DNA from: Conchocele bisecta
Lineage: Eukaryota > Mollusca > Bivalvia > Lucinida > Thyasiridae
DNA length: 64,000 nt
Direction: 5' to 3'
Assembly: GCA_029237695.1 (NCBI GenBank)
Contig: CM055279.1
Coordinates: 62,655,586 to 62,719,585, forward strand
How positions within the stretch are numbered: the first letter of the stretch is position 1; each line of letters starts with the position of its first letter. Below, piece after piece: positions 29,050-37,952 of the stretch. The notes under the pieces are model-generated. The model worked only from the letters and a program-made list of their open reading frames with translations. It searched no databases and had not been told where the DNA came from. A program made the position numbers and the translations under genes.

Positions 29050-29500
29050 ATTGATATTTTATTTGAAACGGAGGATCAAAAGAGTTTTACTACAGAAACA
29101 AAACCTGATACTACGGGCGTTGTGAGAGTTAAAACTCGAGAATCAAACAACAAATGGCGACGCATTACCACTGAATATTAGTTTGTACAGGTGTACACTC
29201 TAAACAAAAAAATACATTCACATAGAAAAGGGATTGGTGCACATCGTAAACACGTTCGTCCAGAAAAAGAAAATCATTTGATTCCTCGAAAATAAAATAT
29301 AACTAATTAAAAATAAATATTGTTTTTAAAAATTGATATTTTATTTGAAACGGAGGATCAAAAGAGTTTTACTACAAAAACAAAACCTGATACTACGGGC
29401 GTTGTGAGAGTTAAAACTCGAGAATCAAACAACAAATGGCGACACATTACCACTGAATATTAGTTTGTACAGGTGTACACTTTAAACAAAACAACGCCCC
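29050..29500. repeat. Direct repeat of a short coding relic (two copies)
   Basis: Copies at about 29053-29210 and 29338-29490 share the reading FETEDQKSFTT...VVRVKTRESNNKWRRI and end in the same stop. They look like the C-terminus of an unidentified element 2 protein, duplicated. Only the second copy is followed by a histone-type stem-loop. Between the copies another C-terminal relic (GAHRKHVRPEKENHLIPRK) ends near 29295; a similar one ends at 30260. Confidence 0.6.
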
Positions 29501-29511
29501 TTTTCAGGGCC
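29496..29511 (+). promoter_or_regulatory. Histone-type 3' stem-loop, copy 1 (one mismatch)
   Basis: GCCCCTTTTCAGGGCC followed by ACC matches the replication-dependent histone mRNA 3' signal (6-bp stem, TTTC loop) except for one stem mismatch. It lies 32 bases after a stop codon, the usual distance. A purine-rich GAAAAGA (about 29528), like a histone downstream element, follows. Confidence 0.55.
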
Positions 29512-30026
29512 ACCACACATTATTACGAAAAGATTACTTTACAATTTCTATCCTACATGTAATAACTTTGTATATCTACCGTTAGTTGTTAAACACAACA
29601 TACATTTCAAAGTATATAATATCTTCAGATGTAATTTAAACATTTTAGTATGCACACAATCTCTGATCCGCTCTAATTTATATATGCTTACACTCAGGTA
29701 GGATGTAAAACCTTTTCATGGTTTAATATAAAGTGTGACATCCGATGAAAAGTATTACATTGTTCAGAGTACAACCCTGACTCTATACATCTAGGATGTT
29801 AACTTTAATATATTTATTTCACGAGTACGTGGTTAGGAATTTAATTCCTTACTATATTTTGAAATTTGAAGCAAGAGAAGTCTCGAATAGCTTCGTATAT
29901 AACTGGAACAAGTTCGAGGATTTGATGAACGATATCTCTCAAATAATATAACCCCACGACAGAGAGTAAGCATGTATTGGATACTTACTCTCAGATAGGA
30001 TATAAAACCATATCCTAAACCTTACA
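29512..30026. other. Unassigned repeat-like DNA
   Basis: AT-rich, with blocks resembling 28420-28500 (near 29690-29760 and 29985-30020). No gene seen. Confidence 0.4.
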
Positions 30027-30260
30027 ATGTTTACATTGTTAAAAATAAGTAAAAATGAAATAACTTTAACATCAAATTTCTTGAATGTTGTTTTAAAAAC
30101 TGATGATTCAGTTCTGAATTTGGCACACCTCAGTCAACATGTCGAGAGGGCCCTGTGTGATACAGTTGACGGAAAAATACATTCACATAAAAGTGGGGTT
30201 GGTGCACATCGTAATCACATTCGTCAAGAAAAAGAAAATCATTTGATTCCACGAAAATAA
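30027..30260 (+). pseudogene. Unidentified short relic ending HLIPRK
   Basis: An open frame of 77 codons from ATG 30027. Its last 30 residues match the relic ending near 29295 (KIHSH...GAHR...KENHLIPRK), so this is probably the C-terminus of an element 2 gene fused to unrelated upstream sequence. Function unknown. Confidence 0.4.
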
Positions 30261-30388
30261 ATTAGTACCAGTACTCGTGCCTTATTTTTTACAAAACGAA
30301 AGAAACAAAAAAAAAAAAAATAATTGTACCAGTACTCGTGTCTTTTTTTAAAAATAAAAAATAACAGTACTCGTACCTTTACCCAAAC

Positions 30389-30404
30389 GGCCCTTTTCAG
30401 GGCC
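30389..30404 (+). promoter_or_regulatory. Histone-type 3' stem-loop, copy 2 (perfect)
   Basis: GGCCCTTTTCAGGGCC, preceded by AAAC and followed by ACC, is a perfect match to the animal histone mRNA stem-loop form. It is followed by a run of C (about 30406-30418). It lies 128 bases after the stop at 30260. No histone coding sequence is visible upstream. Confidence 0.6.
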
Positions 30405-30506
30405 ACCCCCCCCCCCCCACTATTCGAACAGAATTCCTTTTCAAATAAAACATTGTTATATACATTATAGTATATCATAATATATGTGGACCTTGTACTG
30501 TAAACA

Positions 30507-31177
30507 ATGGAGAACGAAGACCTATTGTGTTTGTTATTTCAACATCCCTGTAACATTTATATAGCAGGTCCAAGTGGATGTGGAAAAACTGAATTTGTAC
30601 AAAAGATTATTGATTATCGCAAAGATTTATTTAATATTATACCCGAAAAAAAGTAATATGGTGTTACAAAGAATGGCAACACATCTATACTATTATGCAA
30701 GAAATGTTCAATTTCCTCAAATTTATTGAAGGTATCCCAGATGATGAAAATGAAATTGGATCCGATGTATCAATTCCACATCTTGTAGTATTTGATGATA
30801 TGTTAGGAGAAAAATATGAAGAAAAAATAAAATTGTGGTTTACTAGAAAAGGTCATCATAGAAATTCAAGTGTAATATATATTACACAAAATATGTTTCA
30901 ACAAAATAAATCGAGTAGAACTATAAGTCTTAATTCCCTTTACATGATTTTATTTAGAAATGAACGTGATGGGTTTCAAATGAAAACATTATCACGTCAA
31001 ATGCAAAGTCCACAATTAATTTCAGCCTACAATGATGCTACTTCTCATGAACATGGTTATTTGTTAATTGATTTTCAATCACGAATTAAAAAACATTTTC
31101 GTTTAAGAAGTGATATTTTTCATCGATGGATTACAGATAAGGATGTTAGAGGACCTACTATTTATTCTCCAATATAG
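30507..31177 (+). pseudogene. ATP: Packaging ATPase of element 2, single frameshift
   Basis: ATG 30507 opens a frame with Walker A (GPSGCGKT, about residues 25-32). It stops at about 30655 in a seven-A run, and the remaining protein continues in the next frame to 31177. Walker B is HLVVFDDML (about 30780-30806), followed by a sensor-like IYITQNMF and a conserved-looking C-terminus. The total of about 223 codons is the usual size for Polinton packaging ATPases. The single homopolymer indel could be a recent mutation or a sequencing error. It heads the colinear plus-strand gene block. Confidence 0.85.
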
Positions 31178-31219
31178 TAATATAGATATCAGTATTGTAC
31201 TTTCTACCAAGGTGCTAAC

Positions 31220-31591
31220 ATGGCTTTCCCATACACATCAGGAAATATTATTCATGCTTTAAGAAATTTGAGTGATGAACAACATAAACTTACAAGAGAA
31301 ATAATATTGAAATCTGGATTAAAAGAGATATTGAAATGGTTTTCAGTAGCTGCCCAAAATATAGTTGAAAATAAAATAAAATTACCAAAACAAACAGTGC
31401 GTTTCATAGAAAAAAATGAAAAAGATGTTAAACAATTAGCTGATCCTACAATTGATGAGGATACAAAGAAAAAAATAATATTAAAACCTGGTGGTGGAGG
31501 ATGTTTAGGTGGTGTAATTATTAGAAGTTTACTTCGTTGGACAGGTACAAAAAACGTGAAAAATAGAAAACTAACCAAAAAAACAAACTAA
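31220..31591 (+). CDS. Small helical protein with Gly-rich hydrophobic end
   Basis: ATG 31220 opens 123 codons. The N-terminal two thirds are helical and charged. A conserved-looking segment (RFIEKNEKDVKQLADP) is followed by a Gly-rich hydrophobic stretch (PGGGGCLGGVIIRSLL) like the membrane-active or core peptides of adenovirus-type viruses, then a Lys-rich tail. A Lys-rich frame continues in another frame from about 31560, so the gene may really extend through 32154. Function unknown; a minor virion protein is likely. Confidence 0.6.
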   Translation: MAFPYTSGNIIHALRNLSDEQHKLTREIILKSGLKEILKWFSVAAQNIVENKIKLPKQTVRFIEKNEKDVKQLADPTIDEDTKKKIILKPGGGGCLGGVIIRSLLRWTGTKNVKNRKLTKKTN

Positions 31592-32154
31592 AAAACAAAA
31601 GAAAACAACTAAAAAGAAAACAATTAAAAAGCAAAACGAATCTTCAAGATTTTCTTCAATGTCTAGTATGTCTACAAATCCTAGTCCTGTTAATTCGTAT
31701 ATATCTATATCAGCATTTCATACACCCTTATCGGTTGAAAAAACTCAGTTCACATCAACACCAATTTCCTTAAAATCTCCACAATTACCATTTACATCAA
31801 CTTCTAACAAATCTGGATCATCATACAATACATCTTTCCCCAGTAATTCTGGTTCATTTGAGCGACAGCCTCCAAAGAAAGAAGTATAAATATAAAACTG
31901 AAATTGAAAATTGGCTTAGACTTGTTAATAAAGCAACAAAAGAACATGAAAAACTGTTCAAGGAATATAGTGCATTGGATGAACATCCAATAACTATGTT
32001 TTCGTCGTTAAGAACACATTTGAGATCTCCTAAAACCAAAGAAGTTGTCAAAAACAAACTTATTCAAATCGAAAAGGAAATAAAACATCTAAAAGATTTT
32101 GCGTTTAAAATTCCTGAATTAAGAGTAAAAATTAAAAGGTACTTAGGCGTATAA
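31592..32154 (+). pseudogene. Ser/Thr-rich then coiled-coil protein, frameshifted
   Basis: A frame running from a Lys-rich segment (about 31575) through a Ser/Thr/Pro-rich stretch ends at 31889. A second frame (about 31866-32154) continues with a charged coiled coil (KEHEKLFKEYSALDEHP, VVKNKLIQIEKEIKHLKDF). The two overlap at a frameshift near 31866. It may be a separate gene or the second half of the gene at 31220. No function is recognised. Confidence 0.5.
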
Positions 32155-32210
32155 AATACAGTTATTAATTAACTTTGTATCATTCAATATAAAGTATTGT
32201 TAGTATAAAG

Positions 32211-32611
32211 ATGGGTAAGGTCAAGAATAAAACCAGTAAAAAGAAACCATTAATTAAAAAACATGGTGCTATGCTTTTGCTATAGCTAATGAACCTAAAA
32301 AATATCGTGAAAAATTAATAAAAAATGCACCAAATCATATAATTAAGTGTATTTGTGAATGTTGTCACAATCTCTTAAAAGGCAATGTCACACTTACATC
32401 TGATCAGAAACGTAAATTGTATCCGAAGCGTAAACATCTCAGACAACTTGTATCAAAATCAATTTCAATTAAGAAAAAGAAAAATATTATAAATCAGACA
32501 GGAGGTCTTTTACCATTTTTACTTCCATTATTACCATTAATAGGTAAAGCTGTTCTAGGTGGTGCACTTGGTGTTGGTGCCAGAGCAGGTATTCGAGCTC
32601 TAGTTAAATAA
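32211..32611 (+). pseudogene. Small basic protein with hydrophobic tail (pX/pVI-like layout)
   Basis: ATG 32211 starts a Lys-rich segment. A frameshift near 32270 moves reading into the frame ending at TAA 32611. That frame shows Cys residues (CICECCHN), a basic stretch and a hydrophobic tail (GGLLPFLLPLLPLIGKAVLG) followed by a small basic end. Polintons commonly carry such a protein next to capsid genes, and it recalls adenovirus core or membrane-lytic peptides. The stop overlaps the next start by one base (TAATG). Confidence 0.6.
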
Positions 32612-33335
32612 TGTCGGTCAGGAAAATGGCACTTGTTCCTTTTCATTTACTGGAAGAAATGAATAAATGGAAAATAGAACAAAGTAAAAAACCTCAGCTC
32701 CCACCGGATCCACAAATTGCAAATACAGCTAAACTTCAAAAACGTTTATCTAACCTTTTAGAAAGAACAGATTTATCTGAAAGTGAAAAGGTAAAGCAAC
32801 ACGGGGAAACATTATATAAATTCCAGGAATCATTTAAAAAAGTTAAAACATGTTACAGTAAATGAAAGTACAAAAAGACCACTTAATGATAGGATTTTAC
32901 AAAGTATACCAAAAAACAATGCAAAGAAAGGCAGAACTTCTTTTAAACATGCTGAAAGATAATCCAAAAATCAGTTGGGATGAAAATGGTTTAGTAACAT
33001 ATAAAGGAAAACTTATAAAGGGGTCAAATATTATTGATTTAGTTAATGACACTTTACGTCAAAGAAAAGGATTTAACCCCAGAGGTTGGGAGACATTCAG
33101 TACAGCTTTACAGGAACTCAATATACCACAAGACGTAGTTGGTAATAGACAACGATGGAACTGGATGCATAAATATCAAACTGATACATCTGACATTGAG
33201 TCTGATTCAATATTTAGTACACCTAAAACAGTAACGAAACATCGTAAAACACCAAAATCAAAAAGTTCAGTCACCCCAACTGGTATAACAAGAAATTCGG
33301 ATTCAACATATCTTAAAAGATGGGAGTCTTATTAA
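32611..33335 (+). pseudogene. Unknown Polinton protein, two frameshifts
   Basis: ATG 32611 opens 84 helical, charged codons. Two small indels near 32860 and 32920 then switch frames, and the protein continues to 33335. The second half contains NPRGWETFSTALQEL and a Ser/Thr/Lys-rich tail. The total is about 240 residues. It lies directly before the integrase. I do not know its role; the Trp-Asp and Gly-Trp motifs suggest a folded domain. Confidence 0.5.
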
Positions 33336-33364
33336 AGCATAAAGACTTAAACTTAATTCATTAC

Positions 33365-34400
33365 TAAAGAAAATATATTATGATCCAAAAAGTTCAATTG
33401 CCTACACAAATGCAAAACACTAGATTAAAACATATACAAGAATGGCTGAGTAGACAGAAAACATATACACTTCATAAACAAATTTCAAAGACGTTTTACA
33501 CGTCGTAAGACAATAGTAGGCGGTATTGATCAACAATGGCAGGCTGATTTGGCAGATATGCAACAATTCTCAGGCGAAAATGAGAATCAAAGATATCTAT
33601 TGTGTGTAATAGATGTATTTTCAAAATATGCATGGGTCATACCACTTCCTAGCAAAAACGGGGAAAACATTGATTAACGCGTTTGATTTGATACTGAAAA
33701 CATCAAAACGCAAGCCACGGTCTTTACAAAGCGATAAAGGAACGGAATTTAATTTAAAAATAAAGAATTTCAACATTTCTTGAAATCTAAGCACATTCAT
33801 TTTTTCACAACCGAAAACCCTGAAACTAAAGCAAGTATAGTTGAACGATTTCAAAGAACTTTAAAAACACGTATGTGGAAATATTTCACATATCATCAAA
33901 CTAGAAAATATATTGATATTTTACAAAATATTGTTGATGGATACAACCGAACATATCATCGTAGTATTAAGAGGACCCCAATTTCTGTCAATACCTCAAA
34001 TGAAATTGAGGTTACACATGCATTGTATGGAATGAAACAAGCTATTCCAACCAAAAACAAATTACATGTCGGTGATTTAGTTCGTATTAATAAAACAAAA
34101 CGAACATTTGAAAAGGGTTATCTACCAAACTGGACGAAATAATTATTTAAAATATTTCATATTAATAAAAGTTAACCAGCAACTTATAAAATTGAAGATC
34201 TTGATGGTGAAAAAATAATGGGTACATTTTATGGAAAGGAAATTCAAGGTATAAAAGATGATGAAATATATGAAATTGAATCAGTTCTTACTCGACGTAC
34301 AAGACGTGTAGGTAATAAAACAATCAAGGAAACTAAAGTTCGTTGGATGGGTTATCCGTCAAAGTTTGATAGTTGGATTTCAACATCAAACATAATATGA
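33365..34400 (+). pseudogene. INT: Integrase with chromodomain, several frameshifts
   Basis: An N-terminal helical part (about 33365-33500) precedes the rve core (33530-34060). The core carries QADLADM, SDKGTEF and IVERFQRT as the D, D, E triad. A C-terminal chromodomain-like segment (34250-34395) follows: YEIESVLTRR, VRWMGYP and FDSWIS. Frameshifts lie near 33500, 33655, 33775 and 34140; the two in the core are one-base changes in A or T runs relative to the left copy at 26391. The chromodomain may direct insertion to methylated histones. The stop overlaps the next ATG (ATGA). Confidence 0.88.
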
Positions 34401-34669
34401 ATGAATAAGATATAATTGAAAACGGAAAAATAGAAAAACAAGAGTTTTCATTTTGTGGTAAACGAATACCAAAAAATTAATTTCAATATATTTCTCAAGT
34501 AGTTATAATATATGCAATTGTTATAACAGCCATCATTCATTTAAGTATCCAAAGTCCTAATCGTGAATTATGGCTCGTTCTTTTAAGTAGTTCTCTTGGA
34601 TACATTTTACCAAGTCCAGGCTTAAAATTTACCAAAAAACCACACAGGCGGCGATTTTACAGACGGTAA
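34397..34669 (+). pseudogene. Small membrane protein, two in-frame stops
   Basis: ATG 34397 overlaps the integrase stop. The frame of 90 codons has TAA at 34406 and about 34475. Its second half contains two adjacent hydrophobic stretches (VVIIYAIVITAIIHL, ELWLVLLSSSLGYIL) and a basic tail (KPHRRRFYRR). It fits the small membrane proteins found between integrase and capsid genes in many Polintons. Function unknown. Confidence 0.55.
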
Positions 34670-34672
34670 AAA

Positions 34673-35569
34673 ATGAATTCATTTTACGTAACATTACTGA
34701 GTGATAGTTCTATGGATATTTATTCATCAAATACACAATGTTGTTTCAAAGTTATATTACCTCAGACAGTTCGCATCGATAAAGAAAACTGGGAAATAGC
34801 ATTAGTGGAATTAATTATTCCGTCACAGTTTTTAAATATTACTAAAGACGAAACAGAATTTAATATTATAACAAAAGATTTATCTTTCTACTTGAATGTT
34901 TTAGACATAAAAAATAAAAGATTTGATATAAGTGAGATAGGCTTTAGTGAAGATGGTACTCCGATTAAATGGAGTCTCAAATTTAATTTTCAACCTGGAT
35001 CCTATTCATCATTAGCTCAGGTATTGGAAACAATTGATAATCTCATTCAAGATTCTTTTAACGATATTTTAAAAAAAAACAAGCAAGCGATTCACGTTTC
35101 ATATTCTCATGGTATGAAACGTCCAAAATTTAATTTCCAGAAAATTCGCAAAACAGGAATTAATTTTAACCATACATTGTTTTTAAAGTTAGGTGGAAAT
35201 CCAAAGGTATTAAACAATACATTTTTTCCAGACAGTGATGCAAATGATTTTTTTCCACATTTGTCAAATTTAAATGAGGGGTTTAATCATTTGTTTGTTT
35301 ACTCTGATATTGTTGAATATTCGATTATAGGACATATTCAAGCTCCGATTTTAAGAGTTGTACCATTCAAAACATCAAATTCAATTGAAAATGATAGTGA
35401 CAATCAACATATTAACCATGAATTTTTAAACTTACATTATATACCTGTATCAAAATCTGAATTTTATACAATTCATATAAATATAAGAGGAGATTCTGGC
35501 AATCCTGTTCATTTTGTTCTTGGAAAGTCTATGGTGAAGTTACATTTTAGGAAAAGAAAAATAGATTGA
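34673..35569 (+). CDS. mCP: Penton-like minor capsid protein, intact
   Basis: An intact 298-codon frame from ATG 34673. The N-terminus (FYVTLLSDSSMDIY) and the motif ENWEIALVELIIPSQF are typical of Polinton penton-base-like single jelly-roll proteins, as is the C-terminal strand pattern before the basic end. It would form the vertices of the particle. It is the only full copy; an inverted fragment lies at 27484-28160. It starts 3 bases after the preceding stop and is followed within 2 bases by the next gene. Confidence 0.8.
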   Translation: MNSFYVTLLSDSSMDIYSSNTQCCFKVILPQTVRIDKENWEIALVELIIPSQFLNITKDETEFNIITKDLSFYLNVLDIKNKRFDISEIGFSEDGTPIKWSLKFNFQPGSYSSLAQVLETIDNLIQDSFNDILKKNKQAIHVSYSHGMKRPKFNFQKIRKTGINFNHTLFLKLGGNPKVLNNTFFPDSDANDFFPHLSNLNEGFNHLFVYSDIVEYSIIGHIQAPILRVVPFKTSNSIENDSDNQHINHEFLNLHYIPVSKSEFYTIHINIRGDSGNPVHFVLGKSMVKLHFRKRKID

Positions 35570-35571
35570 AA

Positions 35572-35979
35572 ATGCATCCTGTATATCGAGGAGTTACACG
35601 ACAGTATGGGGCAGGATTAGGATCCTTGTTCAAATCTGCAATTAGAACCGTTTCACCATTTATAAAACCAATAATAAAAACTGGGGTAAATTCTTTTAAA
35701 AATGAAGGAATGAAACAAGGAATAGGTTTAGCTCAAGATATTTTTCTTAAACACAAAACTCCAAAGGATGTAATTATTTCACGAGGTAAACAAACAATGA
35801 ATTCAATAGGAAAATCGTTTTTGAAGAAATTAGGTATAAAAACAAAGGAAAATAAACGGAAACGCCAGTCGCGTTCAATACATCGAAGAGTTAAGGTGCA
35901 TAAATCAAGTAGCAATCAAAAAGGTCTGGGTAAAAAAAGGAGAAAAATATCTAACAGAAATTTAGATATTTTTGACTAA
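35572..35979 (+). CDS. Small basic core-like protein
   Basis: Intact 135 codons from ATG 35572. The N-terminus has an aromatic/Gly segment (YRGVTRQYGAGLGSLF) and an amphipathic helix (IRTVSPFIKPIIK). The C-terminal third is very basic (KENKRKRQSRSIHRR, KKRRKIS). Such proteins lie between penton and capsid genes in Polintons and resemble adenovirus pVI/core proteins in layout. Membrane disruption or DNA condensation are candidate roles. Confidence 0.65.
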   Translation: MHPVYRGVTRQYGAGLGSLFKSAIRTVSPFIKPIIKTGVNSFKNEGMKQGIGLAQDIFLKHKTPKDVIISRGKQTMNSIGKSFLKKLGIKTKENKRKRQSRSIHRRVKVHKSSSNQKGLGKKRRKISNRNLDIFD

Positions 35980-35990
35980 AATAAAAACTG

Positions 35991-37311
35991 ATGCAAAACG
36001 GTTCTTGTGAATGTAGTAAGACTGAGTTGGATGTTCAATCAGTACCTCCAACCATGACTGCTATGCACGAAAGCCAGTGGATTGAACATTTTCCGATTTC
36101 CTCTCTCAACAATAATGCTCCAATAGAATTTGTAATTCCACCACAAACAGATAAATGGACAGATTTATCTCAATCTTACATGTATTTGAAATTGAAAATT
36201 TTAAAAACAGATAATTCTGTGTTAGACGCAGATGATAATATTACGCCAGTTAACAATTTCTTTCATAGTATCTTCAGTAACATTTATTTATATCTAAACA
36301 ATAAACTGATAACAAATAATTCTGATACATATCCTTTTCGGGCATATTTAGAAAATGTTTTGTCATATAACGCTGAATGTAAATCAACACAATTAGCTGC
36401 TAGTGAAATGTGGATGAAAGATACCGCCGGTAAATATGAGATTGTTGACATTGCAGGTGCAAATGTAGGTCTTAATAAGAGGAATTCATTTATTTCTGGG
36501 AGTAAAGTAATCGAACTTCAAGCACGCTTGCATTTGGATTTATTTTTACAAGAAAAATATTTACCCAATGGAATTGAAATTAGAATAAGACTCAATAGAG
36601 CATCGTCAAAGTTTTGTTTAATAGGCGGCACTGGCGCACCAGAGACAAAAATAGATTTTGAAAATGTTAGTTTCAATGTAAGAACTGTTGAGCTATTACT
36701 TGCTGTGTCCAATGACATGAACAGACTCATAGCTCAAAAGAATATGAAAATTCCTATACGTAGAGTAGAAGTCAAAACATTCACAATTGCAACTGGAATG
36801 CGCTCAAAAATAGAAGATCATCTTTTTCTTTCAGGGGCAATTACCAAAACGGATATTCATTGGTATGGTTGATAATGCTAGTTTCAATGGGGAATACGCA
36901 AAAAATCCATTCAATTTTCATCATTTTAATCTATCAAAAATTGATGTAAATTGTAATGGTCATGGTATTTTCAACCGTCCATTTGAGCCGGATTTTGAAC
37001 ATAAATTATATCTTAAATCATACATGTCTTTGTATCAAGCTGTGTCTTCACTAGGTCAAAACAAATCATTTGATATTACTAGAGATGAATATGTAAATGG
37101 ATATTGTTTGTGGGGATATGACTTGACACCTGACCAGGGCAGCGAAGAGGGGCACCTACACCCTATAAGAACTGGAAATCTACGACTTGAACTTCAGTTT
37201 GCCAGAGCACTTGAAAAAGTCATCAATGTCATAGTGTTCTCAGAGTTTGATAACCAGATTGAAATAAATAGTCTTCGTGAAGTGATCAAATATGAACAAA
37301 ACAAATCCTAA
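35991..37311 (+). pseudogene. MCP: Major capsid protein, double jelly-roll type, one frameshift
   Basis: ATG 35991 opens 294 codons. A frameshift near 36868 moves reading into the frame that ends at 37311. The total is about 440 residues, usual for Polinton hexon-like proteins. Visible features are a dense strand pattern, TDKWTDLSQSYMYLKLKI in the first jelly roll, IEIRIRLNRASSKFCL in the middle, and GHGIFNRPFEPDF and LRLELQFARAL in the second. The native stop was lost by an about 20-bp deletion compared with the left copy, so the C-terminus runs on and overlaps the protease by 20 bases. Confidence 0.88.
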
Positions 37312-37928
37312 TAGCAACGTATTGGTGAAATCAACATCCAAAGATGGAAACCATCGAATTACAGTATATTCTGGATCGAGAAATATGGCTGAAGAGACTA
37401 AAAGGAATAGTATGCCCAAAAGACAAGCTACCAAATCACAGACCATTAGATGTCCAAGCGTACATAATCAACACGGATAATTCTGATCAACCTGGAAAAC
37501 ATTGGATAGCTATTGTATTCGACCAGAAGAATGAAGCCATCTACTTTGACTCGTATGGGTTACCAGCACTACACGCAGAAATATTGTCTTTCTTGACAAA
37601 CAATTCTACGAAATGGACATTTAACAAACAGAGACTACAAAGTGTATTCAGTACAACATGTGGAAAATACTGTGTGTTTGTGTTGATTGCGATTGCAAGA
37701 GGAAATACTCTGCGTCTCTGTATTCAACAAACATTCAGTTCATCAAATTACTTCAAGAATGATAGGACTATAACGATCTGGTTCAAACATCACTTCGGAA
37801 CACTCTACGAAGGACCTCAACAAAATTCAACATCTGTCGGGTGTCAATGTTGTAAACCACAACAATATCATCATGCCATGTCTTTGCATTTTCCAAAATT
37901 ACTTCATGTTGCAAATATGTTAACATAA
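37292..37928 (+). pseudogene. PRO: Adenain-like cysteine protease, right copy, frameshifted
   Basis: ATG 37292 starts the same protein as the intact inverted copy at 25469-26107. A 2-base deletion near 37350 shifts the frame after about 19 codons. The remainder, including GKHWIAIVFD, IYFDSYG and TTCGKYCVFV, is readable from 37344 to 37928. A downstream ATG at 37344 might allow a shortened product that still holds the catalytic residues. It closes the colinear gene block; similarity to the inverted copy ends at about 37951. Confidence 0.85.
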
Positions 37929-37952
37929 TATTGCATGTACTTTTGTAAATTA

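Larger units (their letters stand above)
24872..37952. mobile_element. Polinton lineage 2: colinear copy plus rearranged fragments
   Basis: Genes at 30507-37928 give a plus-strand morphogenesis and integration module of a second Polinton. The region 24872-30480 carries fragments of the same lineage: protease plus capsid end (minus), integrase (plus), capsid piece (plus) and penton piece (minus). About 870-890 bp at 25448-26334 is an inverted near-identical copy of 37085-37951, so they could be remains of long terminal inverted repeats or of two elements in opposite orientation. No target duplication or clean termini were found, and no polymerase. Proteins share no obvious similarity with element 1 beyond family motifs. 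Confidence 0.8.
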
